Source: Streptomyces sp. DvalAA-43 (GTDB lineage Bacteria; Actinomycetota; Actinomycetes; Streptomycetales; Streptomycetaceae). Taken from it: a DNA stretch of 64,000 nt. How positions within the stretch are numbered: the first letter of the stretch is position 1; each line of letters opens with the position of its first letter. A program made the position numbers and the translations under genes. The notes below the pieces were generated by a model. The model did not search any database. It had not been told where the DNA came from and saw only the letters and a list, made by a program, of their open reading frames with translations. The stretch spans positions 124,001-188,000 of the forward strand of contig NZ_FMBW01000095.1 of the NCBI RefSeq assembly GCF_900091725.1, written 5' to 3'. Positions 33,454-40,871 of the stretch are shown piece after piece.

Positions 33454-33954
33454 TCAGCCCTGCTGGAACAGCTCGGCGGGCAGGGGCTTCAGCAGGGTGT
33501 ACAGATCGTCGGTGATCGGCCGGTCCCAGCTGGCGATGGTGACGAGCACGCCGTCGCTGCGGTCGAACTGGACACAGGAGATCCGGCTCTCGGAGAGCTT
33601 GACCCGGCGGACGATCAGCAGGTTGTCACCCTGCATCACGGGCATGTCCTCCGTGCCGGTGACCTCGACCGGCTCGTCGTTCTCCAGCGCGAGCAGCAGC
33701 TGGGCGACCTCGAAGGGGACCTGGCCCTCCTCGGTCTCGCGGGCGGGCGAGCCCTCCGGGAGGTTGCCGATGATCATCGCGGGGCCGCGGCCGCCGAACA
33801 GGTCGTAGCGCAGGAAGACGCCCTGACAGCTTCCGTCGGGCGCGGGCAGCAGACCGGCGCCGAGGTTTCCGGGCCAGTCCCCCGGGTCCATGGCCAGGAC
33901 GTCGAAGTCGGGGCCCGCGGGTGTGGCGGCGCTACGGCGGCGGAGGAAGGACAT
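33454..33954 (-). CDS. Conserved protein of unknown function
   Basis: A 166-aa soluble, acidic protein with no signal peptide. Notable blocks are DWPGNLGAGLLPAPDGSCQG, YDLFGGRGPAMIIGNL and a C-terminal SWDRPITDDLYTLLKPLP. The high share of Gly/Pro/Asp and alternating hydrophobics suggest an all-beta fold. I do not recognise the family. It starts at ATG 33954, immediately after a basic start (MSFLRRRS). Monocistronic. Confidence 0.72.
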   Translation of the reverse strand: MSFLRRRSAATPAGPDFDVLAMDPGDWPGNLGAGLLPAPDGSCQGVFLRYDLFGGRGPAMIIGNLPEGSPARETEEGQVPFEVAQLLLALENDEPVEVTGTEDMPVMQGDNLLIVRRVKLSESRISCVQFDRSDGVLVTIASWDRPITDDLYTLLKPLPAELFQQG

Positions 33955-34058
33955 GCAGCCATGTTACGTGTCCGGGCTCACGTTGCGGAGCCGGGTCCGC
34001 GCAGGCCGGGGCGCCGACGGGTGCCCGGACCGGACCCGGGCGGCTCCGCGCGCCCGGC

Positions 34059-34490
34059 TCAGGCGGATCCGCGCCCCGGCTCCCGGGAGGATTCCGCGGC
34101 CAGCGCTTCCAGCACGCCGAGGGCCTCCTCGCCCCGGTCGTACGGGACGAACAGGTGGTCGTGGTGGAAGCCTGCCACCACATTGCAGCTCAGCCCCGCG
34201 TCGGTGAGCGCCAGGGCCACGGCGGCGGTCAGCCCGACCGCGTCCAGCGCGGAGTGGACACGGAGGGTGATCCAGGCGGCCGCGTAGGCGTGGTCCAGCC
34301 CGGCCGAGACCGCCTCCGCCTCCGCCTCCGGGAGGACCAGCGTCAGCCCCTCGGACTCGGCGACCGTGACGACGGGCGCCACACCGGTGGGCACGGCGTC
34401 GCCGGGCACGGTCGTGAAGACATAGCGGCCGGGGTTCAGCTCCGGTCGCATTCCGCCCAGCAGGGTCCTGAGATCGCGTTCACCGTTCAC
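34059..34490 (-). CDS. ACT-domain protein
   Basis: About 143 aa. Two ACT-like beta-alpha-beta units are visible: residues about 1-60 (NGERDLRTLLGGMRPELNPG) and 65-135 (AAWITLRVHSALDAVGLTAA with DAGLSCNVVAGFHHDHLFVP). Stand-alone tandem ACT proteins bind amino acids and act as regulators; the ligand is unknown. The start is uncertain: GTG 34490 gives VNGERDLRT at the fold boundary; ATG 34532 would add 14 residues. Confidence 0.72.
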   Translation of the reverse strand: MNGERDLRTLLGGMRPELNPGRYVFTTVPGDAVPTGVAPVVTVAESEGLTLVLPEAEAEAVSAGLDHAYAAAWITLRVHSALDAVGLTAAVALALTDAGLSCNVVAGFHHDHLFVPYDRGEEALGVLEALAAESSREPGRGSA

Positions 34491-34553
34491 GACGACCACG
34501 CTACCCACGGTGTGCGGTGACGCGCCCGGCACGGGGACGTCACCGTGCGGTGC

Positions 34554-34796
34554 TCAGGTGAGGTCGAACTCGCCGTCGCGGGCGTTCACCACGAAAGCAC
34601 GCCACTCGGCCGGGGTGAAGATGAGCGACGGGCTGCCGGGCTTGCCGGCCTGGCGCATCGCGATGAACCCCTCGACGAAGGCGATCTGGACGTCTCCCGC
34701 GCCCCGGCTGCCCGACCGCCACTGCGCGTCGCTCAGATCGAGGTCCGGCTTGTCCCAGCCCGAGAAGGGCTGTTGGGCCGTGGTGCGCTCCGCCAC
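34554..34796 (-). CDS. DUF397 domain protein
   Basis: An 80-aa protein with the DUF397 pattern: WRSGSRG, VEVA-like QIAFVEGFIAMR, and the C-terminal hallmark LIFTPAEWRAFVVNARDGEF. DUF397 proteins are usually paired with an XRE-type HTH regulator next door and modulate it, but no such gene is present here, so this is an orphan copy. GTG 34796 is chosen because GGAGG lies upstream with 6-bp spacing. Confidence 0.88.
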   Translation of the reverse strand: MAERTTAQQPFSGWDKPDLDLSDAQWRSGSRGAGDVQIAFVEGFIAMRQAGKPGSPSLIFTPAEWRAFVVNARDGEFDLT

Positions 34797-34898
34797 GTCG
34801 GCTCCTCCCACTTGTCGTCCCGGGCCAAAGCGTAGCCACCCCCGGCGGTCCCGGACAGGGCGCGGAAGGGGCTTGCGGAGGTCCGGGACGACCGGGTG

Positions 34899-36065
34899 TC
34901 AGCGGGTGGGGGGCTCGGCTCCGACCAGCCACATGGAGAAGAACTGCGCCCCGCCGCCGTACGCGTGGCCGAGGGCCTTCCGGGCGCCCGGCACCTGGTG
35001 TTCGCCCGCCTGTCCCCGTACCTGCAGAGCGGCTTCGGCGAAACGGATCATGCCGGAGGCGCCGATGGGATTGGTGGAGAGCACCCCGCCCGAGGGATTC
35101 ACCGGCAGATCGCCGTCGAGTTCGGTGACGCCGGACTCGGTGAGCTTCCATCCCTCGCCCTCGTCGGCGAAGCCGAGGTTCTCCAGCCACATCGGCTCGT
35201 ACCAGGAGAACGGTACGTACATCTCCACGGCGTCGATCTCGCGGCGCGGGTCGCCGATGCCCGCCTGCCGGTACACATCGGCGGCGCAGTCGCGGCCCGC
35301 CCGGGGCGAGACGAAGTCCTTGCCGGCGAAGAGGGTCGGCTCGCTGCGCATCGCTCCGCCGTGCACCCAGGCGGGCGGATGCGGCGAACGGGCGGCTCCG
35401 GCGCGGTCGGTGAGGATCATCGCGCAGGCCCCGTCGGAGGACGGGCAGGTCTCCGAGTAGCGGATCGGGTCCCAGAGCATCGGGGCCGAGCGGACCTTCT
35501 CCAGGGTGATGTCCGGGTCGTGGATGTGCGCGTACGGATTCTTCAGCGCGTTGCGGCGGTCCTTGTACGCGACGAGGGAGCCGACCGTGTCGGGCGCACC
35601 GGTGCGGCGCATGTACGCCCGCACGTGCGGGGCGAAGAAGCCGCCGGCTCCGGCCAGCAGCGGCTGCTGGAACGGGATGGGCAGCGAGAGCCCCCACATG
35701 GCGTTGGACTCGGACTGCTTCTCGAAGGCGAGCGTGAGGACGGTGCGGTGCACCCGCGCGGAGACCAGGTTGGCGGCGACGAGCGCGGTGGAGCCGCCGA
35801 CGGAGCCCGCGGTGTGCACCCGGAGCATCGGTTTACCGACCGCGCCGAGGGCGTCGGCGAGATAGAGCTCCGGCATCATCAGGCCCTCGAAGAAGTCGGG
35901 TGCCTTGCCGATGACGACGGCGTCGATGTCCGCCCAGGTCAGTGCCGCGTCCTCCAGGGCGCGGACGGCGGCCTCGCGGACGAGTCCGGCGATGGAGACG
36001 TCCCGGCGCGCGGACACGTGCTTCGTCTGGCCGATGCCGACAACGGCCACGGGCTCCTCAGACAT
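34899..36065 (-). CDS. Thiolase-fold protein (SCP-x/Ltp type) lacking thiolase catalytic residues
   Basis: A 388-aa protein with the thiolase fold (MSEEPVAVVGIGQTKH start). The position of the nucleophilic Cys reads HTAGSVGGSTAL (84-95) without Cys; the usual GHP catalytic His motif reads STNPIGASG (Asn332); and the second Cys loop reads ALGHAYGGGAQF. Classical thiolysis is therefore unlikely. Thiolase-fold retro-aldolases such as Ltp2, which pair with DUF35 proteins in steroid side-chain cleavage, also lack the Cys, and a DUF35 gene is in the same operon. An acyl-CoA aldolase or a structural half of a heteromer is my best reading. Its start overlaps the upstream stop by eight bases. Confidence 0.8.
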   Translation of the reverse strand: MSEEPVAVVGIGQTKHVSARRDVSIAGLVREAAVRALEDAALTWADIDAVVIGKAPDFFEGLMMPELYLADALGAVGKPMLRVHTAGSVGGSTALVAANLVSARVHRTVLTLAFEKQSESNAMWGLSLPIPFQQPLLAGAGGFFAPHVRAYMRRTGAPDTVGSLVAYKDRRNALKNPYAHIHDPDITLEKVRSAPMLWDPIRYSETCPSSDGACAMILTDRAGAARSPHPPAWVHGGAMRSEPTLFAGKDFVSPRAGRDCAADVYRQAGIGDPRREIDAVEMYVPFSWYEPMWLENLGFADEGEGWKLTESGVTELDGDLPVNPSGGVLSTNPIGASGMIRFAEAALQVRGQAGEHQVPGARKALGHAYGGGAQFFSMWLVGAEPPTR

Positions 36066-37110
36066 GAGCGCTCTCCCCTTCGAGGACGGCGACCAGGTTC
36101 TGCTGCAGGCAGGGCCCGGAGGTGGCGTGGGCGAGTGCCCGGTCGGACTCGCCGCGGTGGATGCGGGCGGCGGCCTCGCCGAGGCGGATCAGTCCGGCGG
36201 CCATGACGGGGTTGGCGGCCAGCGCGCCGCCGGACGGGTTGACGTTCACGCTGTCGTCGAGTCCGAGCGCCTTGCGCAGCACCACCTCCTGGGAGGTGAA
36301 CGGGGCATGCAACTCGGCCGTGTCCACAGGGCGTCGGAAGAGGCCGGCCCGGGTCGCGGCGAGCCGGGTGGACGGTGACTCGGTCAGCTCCCGGACGCCG
36401 AGGCCGTGGGCCTCGATGCGGTGGTCGATGCCGCGGATCCAGGCGGGGCGGGGGCACAGGGCCCGTGCGGTGTCGCCCGCGGCGAGGATCACGGCGGCCG
36501 CGCCGTCACCGACCGGCGGGCAGTCGCCGGTACGCAGCGGCCGCACGACGTAGTCGCCGGCCGGGACCGGTCCCCCGACCTGGGCGTGCGGGTTGTCCGC
36601 CGCGGCGGTGCGGCTGCGGTGGGCGATCTCCGCGAGGGCGGCCTCGTCCGTGTCGCCCGCGTCGATCAGCGCCTGGGCCTGGAGGGCTGCGAGCGCCACG
36701 GAGTCCGGCCAGAGCGGGCCGAGGTAGTACGGGTCGAGCTGGCGGGTGAGGACGTCGCGCACCGTGCCGGGCGAGGACTTCCCGTAGGAGTAGACGAGCG
36801 CGGTGTCCGCCTGTCCCGTCTGGATCTTCACCCAGGCCTCGTACAGCGCCCAGGCACCGTCCATCTCCACATGGGACTCGGAGATCGGTGGGTAGGCGCC
36901 GACGCCGTCGAGGGCCATGGTGAAGGAGAAGGCGCGGCCCGCGAGATAGTCGCTGGAGCCGGAGCAGGTGAAGCCGATGTCGCTGGTCCTGAGCCCGGTC
37001 GCGTCCAGGACCCGGTGGAGGACGGGCATCAGCATCTCGACTTCGGAGAGTTCGTCGGTGTGCCGCAGATGGTCCGTCTGCGCGAAGGCGACGATCGCCA
37101 CGTCTCGCAT
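36058..37110 (-). CDS. Second thiolase-fold protein lacking thiolase catalytic residues
   Basis: A 350-aa thiolase-fold protein (MRDVAIVAFAQTDH start). At the nucleophile position it reads SESHVEMDGAWALY (78-90) with no Cys; the GHP motif is AANPVMAAG (Asn300), and the last loop is HATSGPCLQQN. Both catalytic His and Cys of a standard thiolase are thus changed, as in its operon neighbour, but the two sequences differ clearly. They may form a heteromer with the DUF35 protein, as known for Ltp/ChsH-type complexes. The gene abuts the DUF35 stop directly and overlaps the next gene, so co-translation is likely. Confidence 0.8.
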   Translation of the reverse strand: MRDVAIVAFAQTDHLRHTDELSEVEMLMPVLHRVLDATGLRTSDIGFTCSGSSDYLAGRAFSFTMALDGVGAYPPISESHVEMDGAWALYEAWVKIQTGQADTALVYSYGKSSPGTVRDVLTRQLDPYYLGPLWPDSVALAALQAQALIDAGDTDEAALAEIAHRSRTAAADNPHAQVGGPVPAGDYVVRPLRTGDCPPVGDGAAAVILAAGDTARALCPRPAWIRGIDHRIEAHGLGVRELTESPSTRLAATRAGLFRRPVDTAELHAPFTSQEVVLRKALGLDDSVNVNPSGGALAANPVMAAGLIRLGEAAARIHRGESDRALAHATSGPCLQQNLVAVLEGESAHV

Positions 37111-38055
37111 CTAGAGCAGCTCCTTGTACGCGTCGTAGTCGGCGTCGGGCTCGCCGGTCGGCCGGTAGTGGTCGGGGTGCCGCCCGCCCTCGGTCCAGAC
37201 GGGTTCGACGCGCAGCCCCATGCGCACCTGGTCGTAGGGGATGCCGCCGATCCGTGCGTGCAGGGCGAGGTCCGCGCCGTCCAGGGCGATGTGCGCGTAG
37301 ACGTAGGGGACGTCCATGTCGAGATTCTTCGCCTTGATGTTGACGATGCAGAACGTGGTCACGGTGCCGCGCGGGCCGACCTCGACCCGTTCGGTGGTGG
37401 CGACTCCGCAGGTGGGGCAGGCGCCGCGGGGCGGTACGTACACCTTGTGGCAGGACGGGCATCGCTCGCCGACGATGCGCTGCCGGGAGAGTGCGTCGAG
37501 GTACGCGCTCTGGGCGCGGCCGGGGGTGTACCGGTAGTCGAGCCGGGCGGGGGTGACGATGCCGGTGACGGGGTCGGTGAACACGCCGTCGTGCGGGGCG
37601 GGCCGGCCGGTCTCCTCGCCGTCGTACGGTTCGAAGCAGGCGATGTCCGTGATCGCGCCGGTCCGCTCGGCGGCCCAGCGGATCCGGACCCGCATGCCGG
37701 TGCGCACGGTCTCGGGGCCGGGTGCGGCGAGGGCGTGCAGGAGGGCGGTGTCGGCGCCGTCGAGCCGGACCAGGACCCAGGCGAAGGGGGTGGCGAGGGG
37801 CTGGGCGGGGCGCGGGGCGGGGTTCCAGGCCCAGGTGGTGACGGTGCCGGTGGCGGCGACCTCGGTCAGCTCACGGATCTCCTCCGCGGTGACGGGGTCG
37901 TACTCGACGGGCGGGACCAGGACCTTTCCCCCGGCGGTACGGACACCGAGGACGGTGCGTTCGCGCAGTCCGGTGAGGAAGGCGCTCTGGACGGGTCCGA
38001 GGGAGCGGGTGAAGGGGAATTCGACCACCAGCGGGGCGCTGAGGGCTTCGGGCAC
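37111..38055 (-). CDS. Internally duplicated DUF35 OB-fold/zinc-ribbon protein
   Basis: A 314-aa protein built of two DUF35 units. The C-terminal unit keeps the rubredoxin-like zinc ribbon: C199, C202, C213 and C216 in GERCPSCHKVYVPPRGACPT, followed by an OB fold (TVTTFCIVNIKAKN). The N-terminal unit has the same frame (GVRTAGGKVLVPPVEYDPV, then TVTTWAWNPAP) but has lost all four cysteines. DUF35 proteins bind CoA esters and form complexes with thiolase-fold aldolases (Ltp2) or hydratases (ChsH). Gene order with two thiolase-fold genes fits that. It starts 15 nt after the crotonase gene in an operon. Confidence 0.88.
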   Translation of the reverse strand: MPEALSAPLVVEFPFTRSLGPVQSAFLTGLRERTVLGVRTAGGKVLVPPVEYDPVTAEEIRELTEVAATGTVTTWAWNPAPRPAQPLATPFAWVLVRLDGADTALLHALAAPGPETVRTGMRVRIRWAAERTGAITDIACFEPYDGEETGRPAPHDGVFTDPVTGIVTPARLDYRYTPGRAQSAYLDALSRQRIVGERCPSCHKVYVPPRGACPTCGVATTERVEVGPRGTVTTFCIVNIKAKNLDMDVPYVYAHIALDGADLALHARIGGIPYDQVRMGLRVEPVWTEGGRHPDHYRPTGEPDADYDAYKELL

Positions 38056-38070
38056 GGTTGCCTCCTCGGC

Positions 38071-38871
38071 TCAGGCGCGTCGGTAGACGGCCGGGCGCTG
38101 CTCGGCGAAGGCGCGGGCGCCTTCCTTGGCGTCGTCGGTCGCGAAGATCGGCCAGCCGCGTTTCAGTTCGGCGGCCAGCCCCTCGGTCTCGGTCATCTCG
38201 GCGGTCTCGTAGACGGAGGCCTTGACGGCTTCGACGGCGAGCGGTCCGCAGGTGTTGATCCGCTCGGCGACGGAGAGGGCCTCCTCCAGTGCGGTGCCGT
38301 CGGGGACGACCCGGCCGATCAGTCCGATGGCGGCCGCTTCCCCGGCGCTGTACGGGCGTCCGGTGAGGAGCATTTCGAGCGCGTGCGTCCGGGCGATCTG
38401 GCGCGGCAGCCGGACCGTCGAGCCGCCGATGGGGAAGAGTCCGCGCCGCACCTCGAAGAGCCCGAAGGTGGCGCCCGCACCGGCGATCCGGATGTCGGTG
38501 CCCTGGAGGATCTCGGTGCCGCCCGCCACGCAGTGGCCCTCCACGGCGGCGATGACCGGTTTGCGGGGGCGGTGGTGGCGCAGCATCGCCTTCCAGTGCA
38601 GATCGGGGTCGGCGGTCATCCGGTCCCGGTACTGCTCGCCCTCCATCCCTTTGCCCGCCAGGGCCTTGAGGTCCATTCCGGCGCAGAAGCAGCCGCCCGC
38701 GCCGGTCAGTACGACCGAGCGGATCGTGTCGTCCTCGTCCGCCGCCAGCCAGCCGTCGTACAACCCGACCAGCATCGGCAGCGACAGGGCGTTCTTCGCC
38801 TCCGGCCTGTTCAGGGTGAGCACCAGTGTGGCGCCCTCGCGCCGCACGGCGAGGTGTTCCGTACCAGCCAT
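38071..38871 (-). CDS. Crotonase-fold enoyl-CoA hydratase/isomerase
   Basis: A 266-aa member of the crotonase family, first gene of the minus-strand operon. The oxyanion-hole motif AGGCFCAGMDLKAL and the second loop VEGHCVAGGTEILQGTDIRI are visible. The second loop keeps Glu (TEIL) at one catalytic Glu position. It hydrates or isomerises an acyl-CoA thioester; the substrate is unknown. ATG 38871 follows GGGAGG with 6-bp spacing. The promoter region is shared with the divergent acyl-CoA synthetase gene and contains two operator candidates. Confidence 0.9.
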   Translation of the reverse strand: MAGTEHLAVRREGATLVLTLNRPEAKNALSLPMLVGLYDGWLAADEDDTIRSVVLTGAGGCFCAGMDLKALAGKGMEGEQYRDRMTADPDLHWKAMLRHHRPRKPVIAAVEGHCVAGGTEILQGTDIRIAGAGATFGLFEVRRGLFPIGGSTVRLPRQIARTHALEMLLTGRPYSAGEAAAIGLIGRVVPDGTALEEALSVAERINTCGPLAVEAVKASVYETAEMTETEGLAAELKRGWPIFATDDAKEGARAFAEQRPAVYRRA

Positions 38872-38894
38872 TGTCCGCCTCCCATCCAAAGACC

Positions 38895-38908
38895 TAGAAC
38901 AGGTTGCA
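38895..38908. promoter_or_regulatory. Candidate KstR-like box
   Basis: TAGAACAGGTTGCA fits TNNAACNNGTTNNA, the consensus remembered for KstR, the TetR-type repressor of steroid catabolism in mycolata. It lies 24 nt upstream of the crotonase start. The consensus is loose, so chance occurrence is possible. Confidence 0.35.
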
Positions 38909-38932
38909 GTAGGTGGGGGCCCAGTTCAATAG

Positions 38933-38954
38933 TTTTCTGACAGCTAGTCAGATT
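38933..38954. promoter_or_regulatory. Operator candidate TTTTCTGA-N7-TCAGATT (copy 1)
   Basis: Contains the inverted repeat TCTGAC / GTCAGA with a 5-nt centre. It sits in the middle of the 167-nt divergent region between the crotonase operon and the acyl-CoA synthetase. The same 15 fixed bases around a different 7-nt centre recur at 58875-58896 before another acyl-CoA operon. The layout is typical of a TetR-family operator. Confidence 0.6.
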
Positions 38955-39038
38955 TACTGGGCGGCACCTCTTCCCAGTTGCGCCTCCCGGCGCTCTAATG
39001 ACCGCCGAACCAGTCAGTTTCCGGGGTCAGGAGGAACG

Positions 39039-40667
39039 GTGGAGTACAACCTTGCCGACCTGTTCGAGTCGGTCGTCGACGCGGTCCCGGAACGCGAGGC
39101 GCTCGTCTACCTCGACCATCCCGGTACGGGCGCGGAGCGCCGGCTGACCTACGCCGAGCTGGACGCGGCGGCCAACCGCCTCGCCCACCATCTGATCGAG
39201 GCGGGCATCGCCCCGGGCGAGCATCTGGGGCTGCACCTCTACAACGGGGTCGAGTACCTCCAGACCGTGCTGGCCTGCCTCAAAGCCCGCATCGTCCCGG
39301 TCAATGTGAACTACCGCTACGTGGAAGAGGAGTTGGTCTACCTCTACCGCGACGCGGATCTGGCCGCACTGGTCTTCGACGCCGAGTTCGACGAGCGGGT
39401 CGCGGCCGCCGCGCCGCAGGCCCCGGGCCTGCGGCATCTGGTGCGGGTGGGCGTGCCGGAAGCGGGGGCCGGGGGCCCGGACGCCGTCGCGTTCACCGAT
39501 GCCGAGGCGGCCGGCAGCGCGGAGCGCGGCTTCCCGCCGCGGTCGGCCGACGACCAGTTCATCATCTACACCGGCGGCACCACCGGAATGCCCAAGGGCG
39601 TGATGTGGCGCCAGGAGGACCTCTTCTTCTCCGGCCTGGGCGGCGGCGCACCGACCGGCGAACCGGTGAAGTCCCCGCAGGAACTGGCCGAACGGGTCGC
39701 CGCGGGCGGTGACGGAATCACCTTCTTCCCCACTCCCCCGCTGATGCACGGCACCTCGACGCTCACCGCCTTCATCGGTTTCAACTTCGGGCAGCGGGTC
39801 GTGCTCCACCGCAAGTTCGTGCCCCAGGAGGTGCTCCGCACGATCGAGAAGGAGAAGGTCACCAGTGTGTCGCTGGTGGGCGACGCGATGCTGCGCCCGC
39901 TGATCGACGCGCTGAACGGCCCGCTGAAGGGCACCGACTGCTCGTCGATGTTCTCCGTGTCCAGCTCGGGCGCGATCATGTCGGACTCGGTGCGCGCGGA
40001 GTTCCAGGCCCTGGTGCCGACGGTGATGCTGCTGAACAACTTCGGCTCCTCGGAGTCCGGGTTCAACGGCACGGCGACGGCCGACTCGGGCCCGGAGAAC
40101 GGGTTCCGACTCCAGGTCAACTCCCGTACGGCGGTGGTCGACCCGGCCACGTACGAGCCGGTGGCCCCGGGCGAGCCGGGGCGGATCGCCCAGCGCGGGC
40201 ACGTTCCGCTGGGCTACTACAACGACCCGGACAAGACCGCGGAGACCTTCTTCCGCAGGGGCGACGAGCGATGGGTCCTGCTCGGTGACATGGCGACGGT
40301 GGACGAGGCCGGCATCGTCACGGTCCTCGGCCGCGGCTCGCAGTGCATCAACACCGGGGGCGAGAAGGTGTACCCCGAGGAGGTCGAGCAGGCGCTGAAG
40401 GCGCATCCGGACGTGTACGACGTGCTGGTCGCCGCGGTGCCCGACGAACGGTGGGGCAACCGTGTCGCGGCGGTGGTACAGCTGCGCGAAGGGGCACCCG
40501 AGCCCTCGCTCGACGATCTCCAGACCCATTGCAGGACCCGTCTGGCGGGCTACAAGATCCCCCGCCGGCTGGTGATCACCGGCCGGATCCAGCGCTCACC
40601 GAGCGGCAAGGCCGACTACCGGTGGGCCCGCTCGGTCGTCGAACCCCGGTGCGAATCCAGGGAATGA
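39039..40667 (+). CDS. Acyl-CoA synthetase (FadD family)
   Basis: A 542-aa ATP-dependent acyl-CoA ligase. The AMP-binding motif is IIYTGGTTGMPKGVMWR near 177-192; LLNNFGSSESG is the A5-type motif, LLGDMATVDEAG the hinge-preceding motif, and SPSGKADY carries the catalytic Lys near the C-terminus. It activates a carboxylic acid for the crotonase/thiolase-fold/DUF35 enzymes encoded divergently, probably a cyclic, branched or steroid-like acid. GTG 39039 is chosen because AGGAGGA is directly upstream; the longer frame passes through the operator region and is unlikely. Confidence 0.9.
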   Translation: MEYNLADLFESVVDAVPEREALVYLDHPGTGAERRLTYAELDAAANRLAHHLIEAGIAPGEHLGLHLYNGVEYLQTVLACLKARIVPVNVNYRYVEEELVYLYRDADLAALVFDAEFDERVAAAAPQAPGLRHLVRVGVPEAGAGGPDAVAFTDAEAAGSAERGFPPRSADDQFIIYTGGTTGMPKGVMWRQEDLFFSGLGGGAPTGEPVKSPQELAERVAAGGDGITFFPTPPLMHGTSTLTAFIGFNFGQRVVLHRKFVPQEVLRTIEKEKVTSVSLVGDAMLRPLIDALNGPLKGTDCSSMFSVSSSGAIMSDSVRAEFQALVPTVMLLNNFGSSESGFNGTATADSGPENGFRLQVNSRTAVVDPATYEPVAPGEPGRIAQRGHVPLGYYNDPDKTAETFFRRGDERWVLLGDMATVDEAGIVTVLGRGSQCINTGGEKVYPEEVEQALKAHPDVYDVLVAAVPDERWGNRVAAVVQLREGAPEPSLDDLQTHCRTRLAGYKIPRRLVITGRIQRSPSGKADYRWARSVVEPRCESRE

Positions 40668-40725
40668 CCGCACAGCGCCCGCGCGGCCGGAGCGGGGCCG
40701 GCCGCCGGGCGGCGGAGCCCGCGCA

Positions 40726-40794
40726 AGAGCGCTCGGCAGTAGGCAGCGCGTGCCGCGGCCCCGCGACGCCGCGACACCTACCGCCGAACGCTCT
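40726..40794. repeat. Long imperfect inverted repeat before the NosD-like gene
   Basis: Arms 40726-40743 and 40777-40794 pair at 16 of 18 positions around a 33-nt GC-rich centre. It lies between the acyl-CoA synthetase stop and the beta-helix gene start. It may be a terminator for the former or a structured 5' leader element of the latter. Confidence 0.5.
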
Positions 40795-40871
40795 AAGCCA
40801 TTCGGGCACGCCCCGAACCCATCCGCTCACCCTGTGTGGCAACCGGGGGAGATCGCCCATAGCTTCGGCTC

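Noticed and set aside
36406..38940. Long plus-strand frame (844 codons) over the thiolase-fold, DUF35 and crotonase genes
   Set aside because: Covers three well-supported minus-strand genes and has no own start signal.
34899..40667. Calling the locus a proven cholesterol-degradation cluster
   Set aside because: Only FadD, crotonase, thiolase-fold and DUF35 genes are present; ring-degradation and acyl-CoA dehydrogenase genes are absent from the window.
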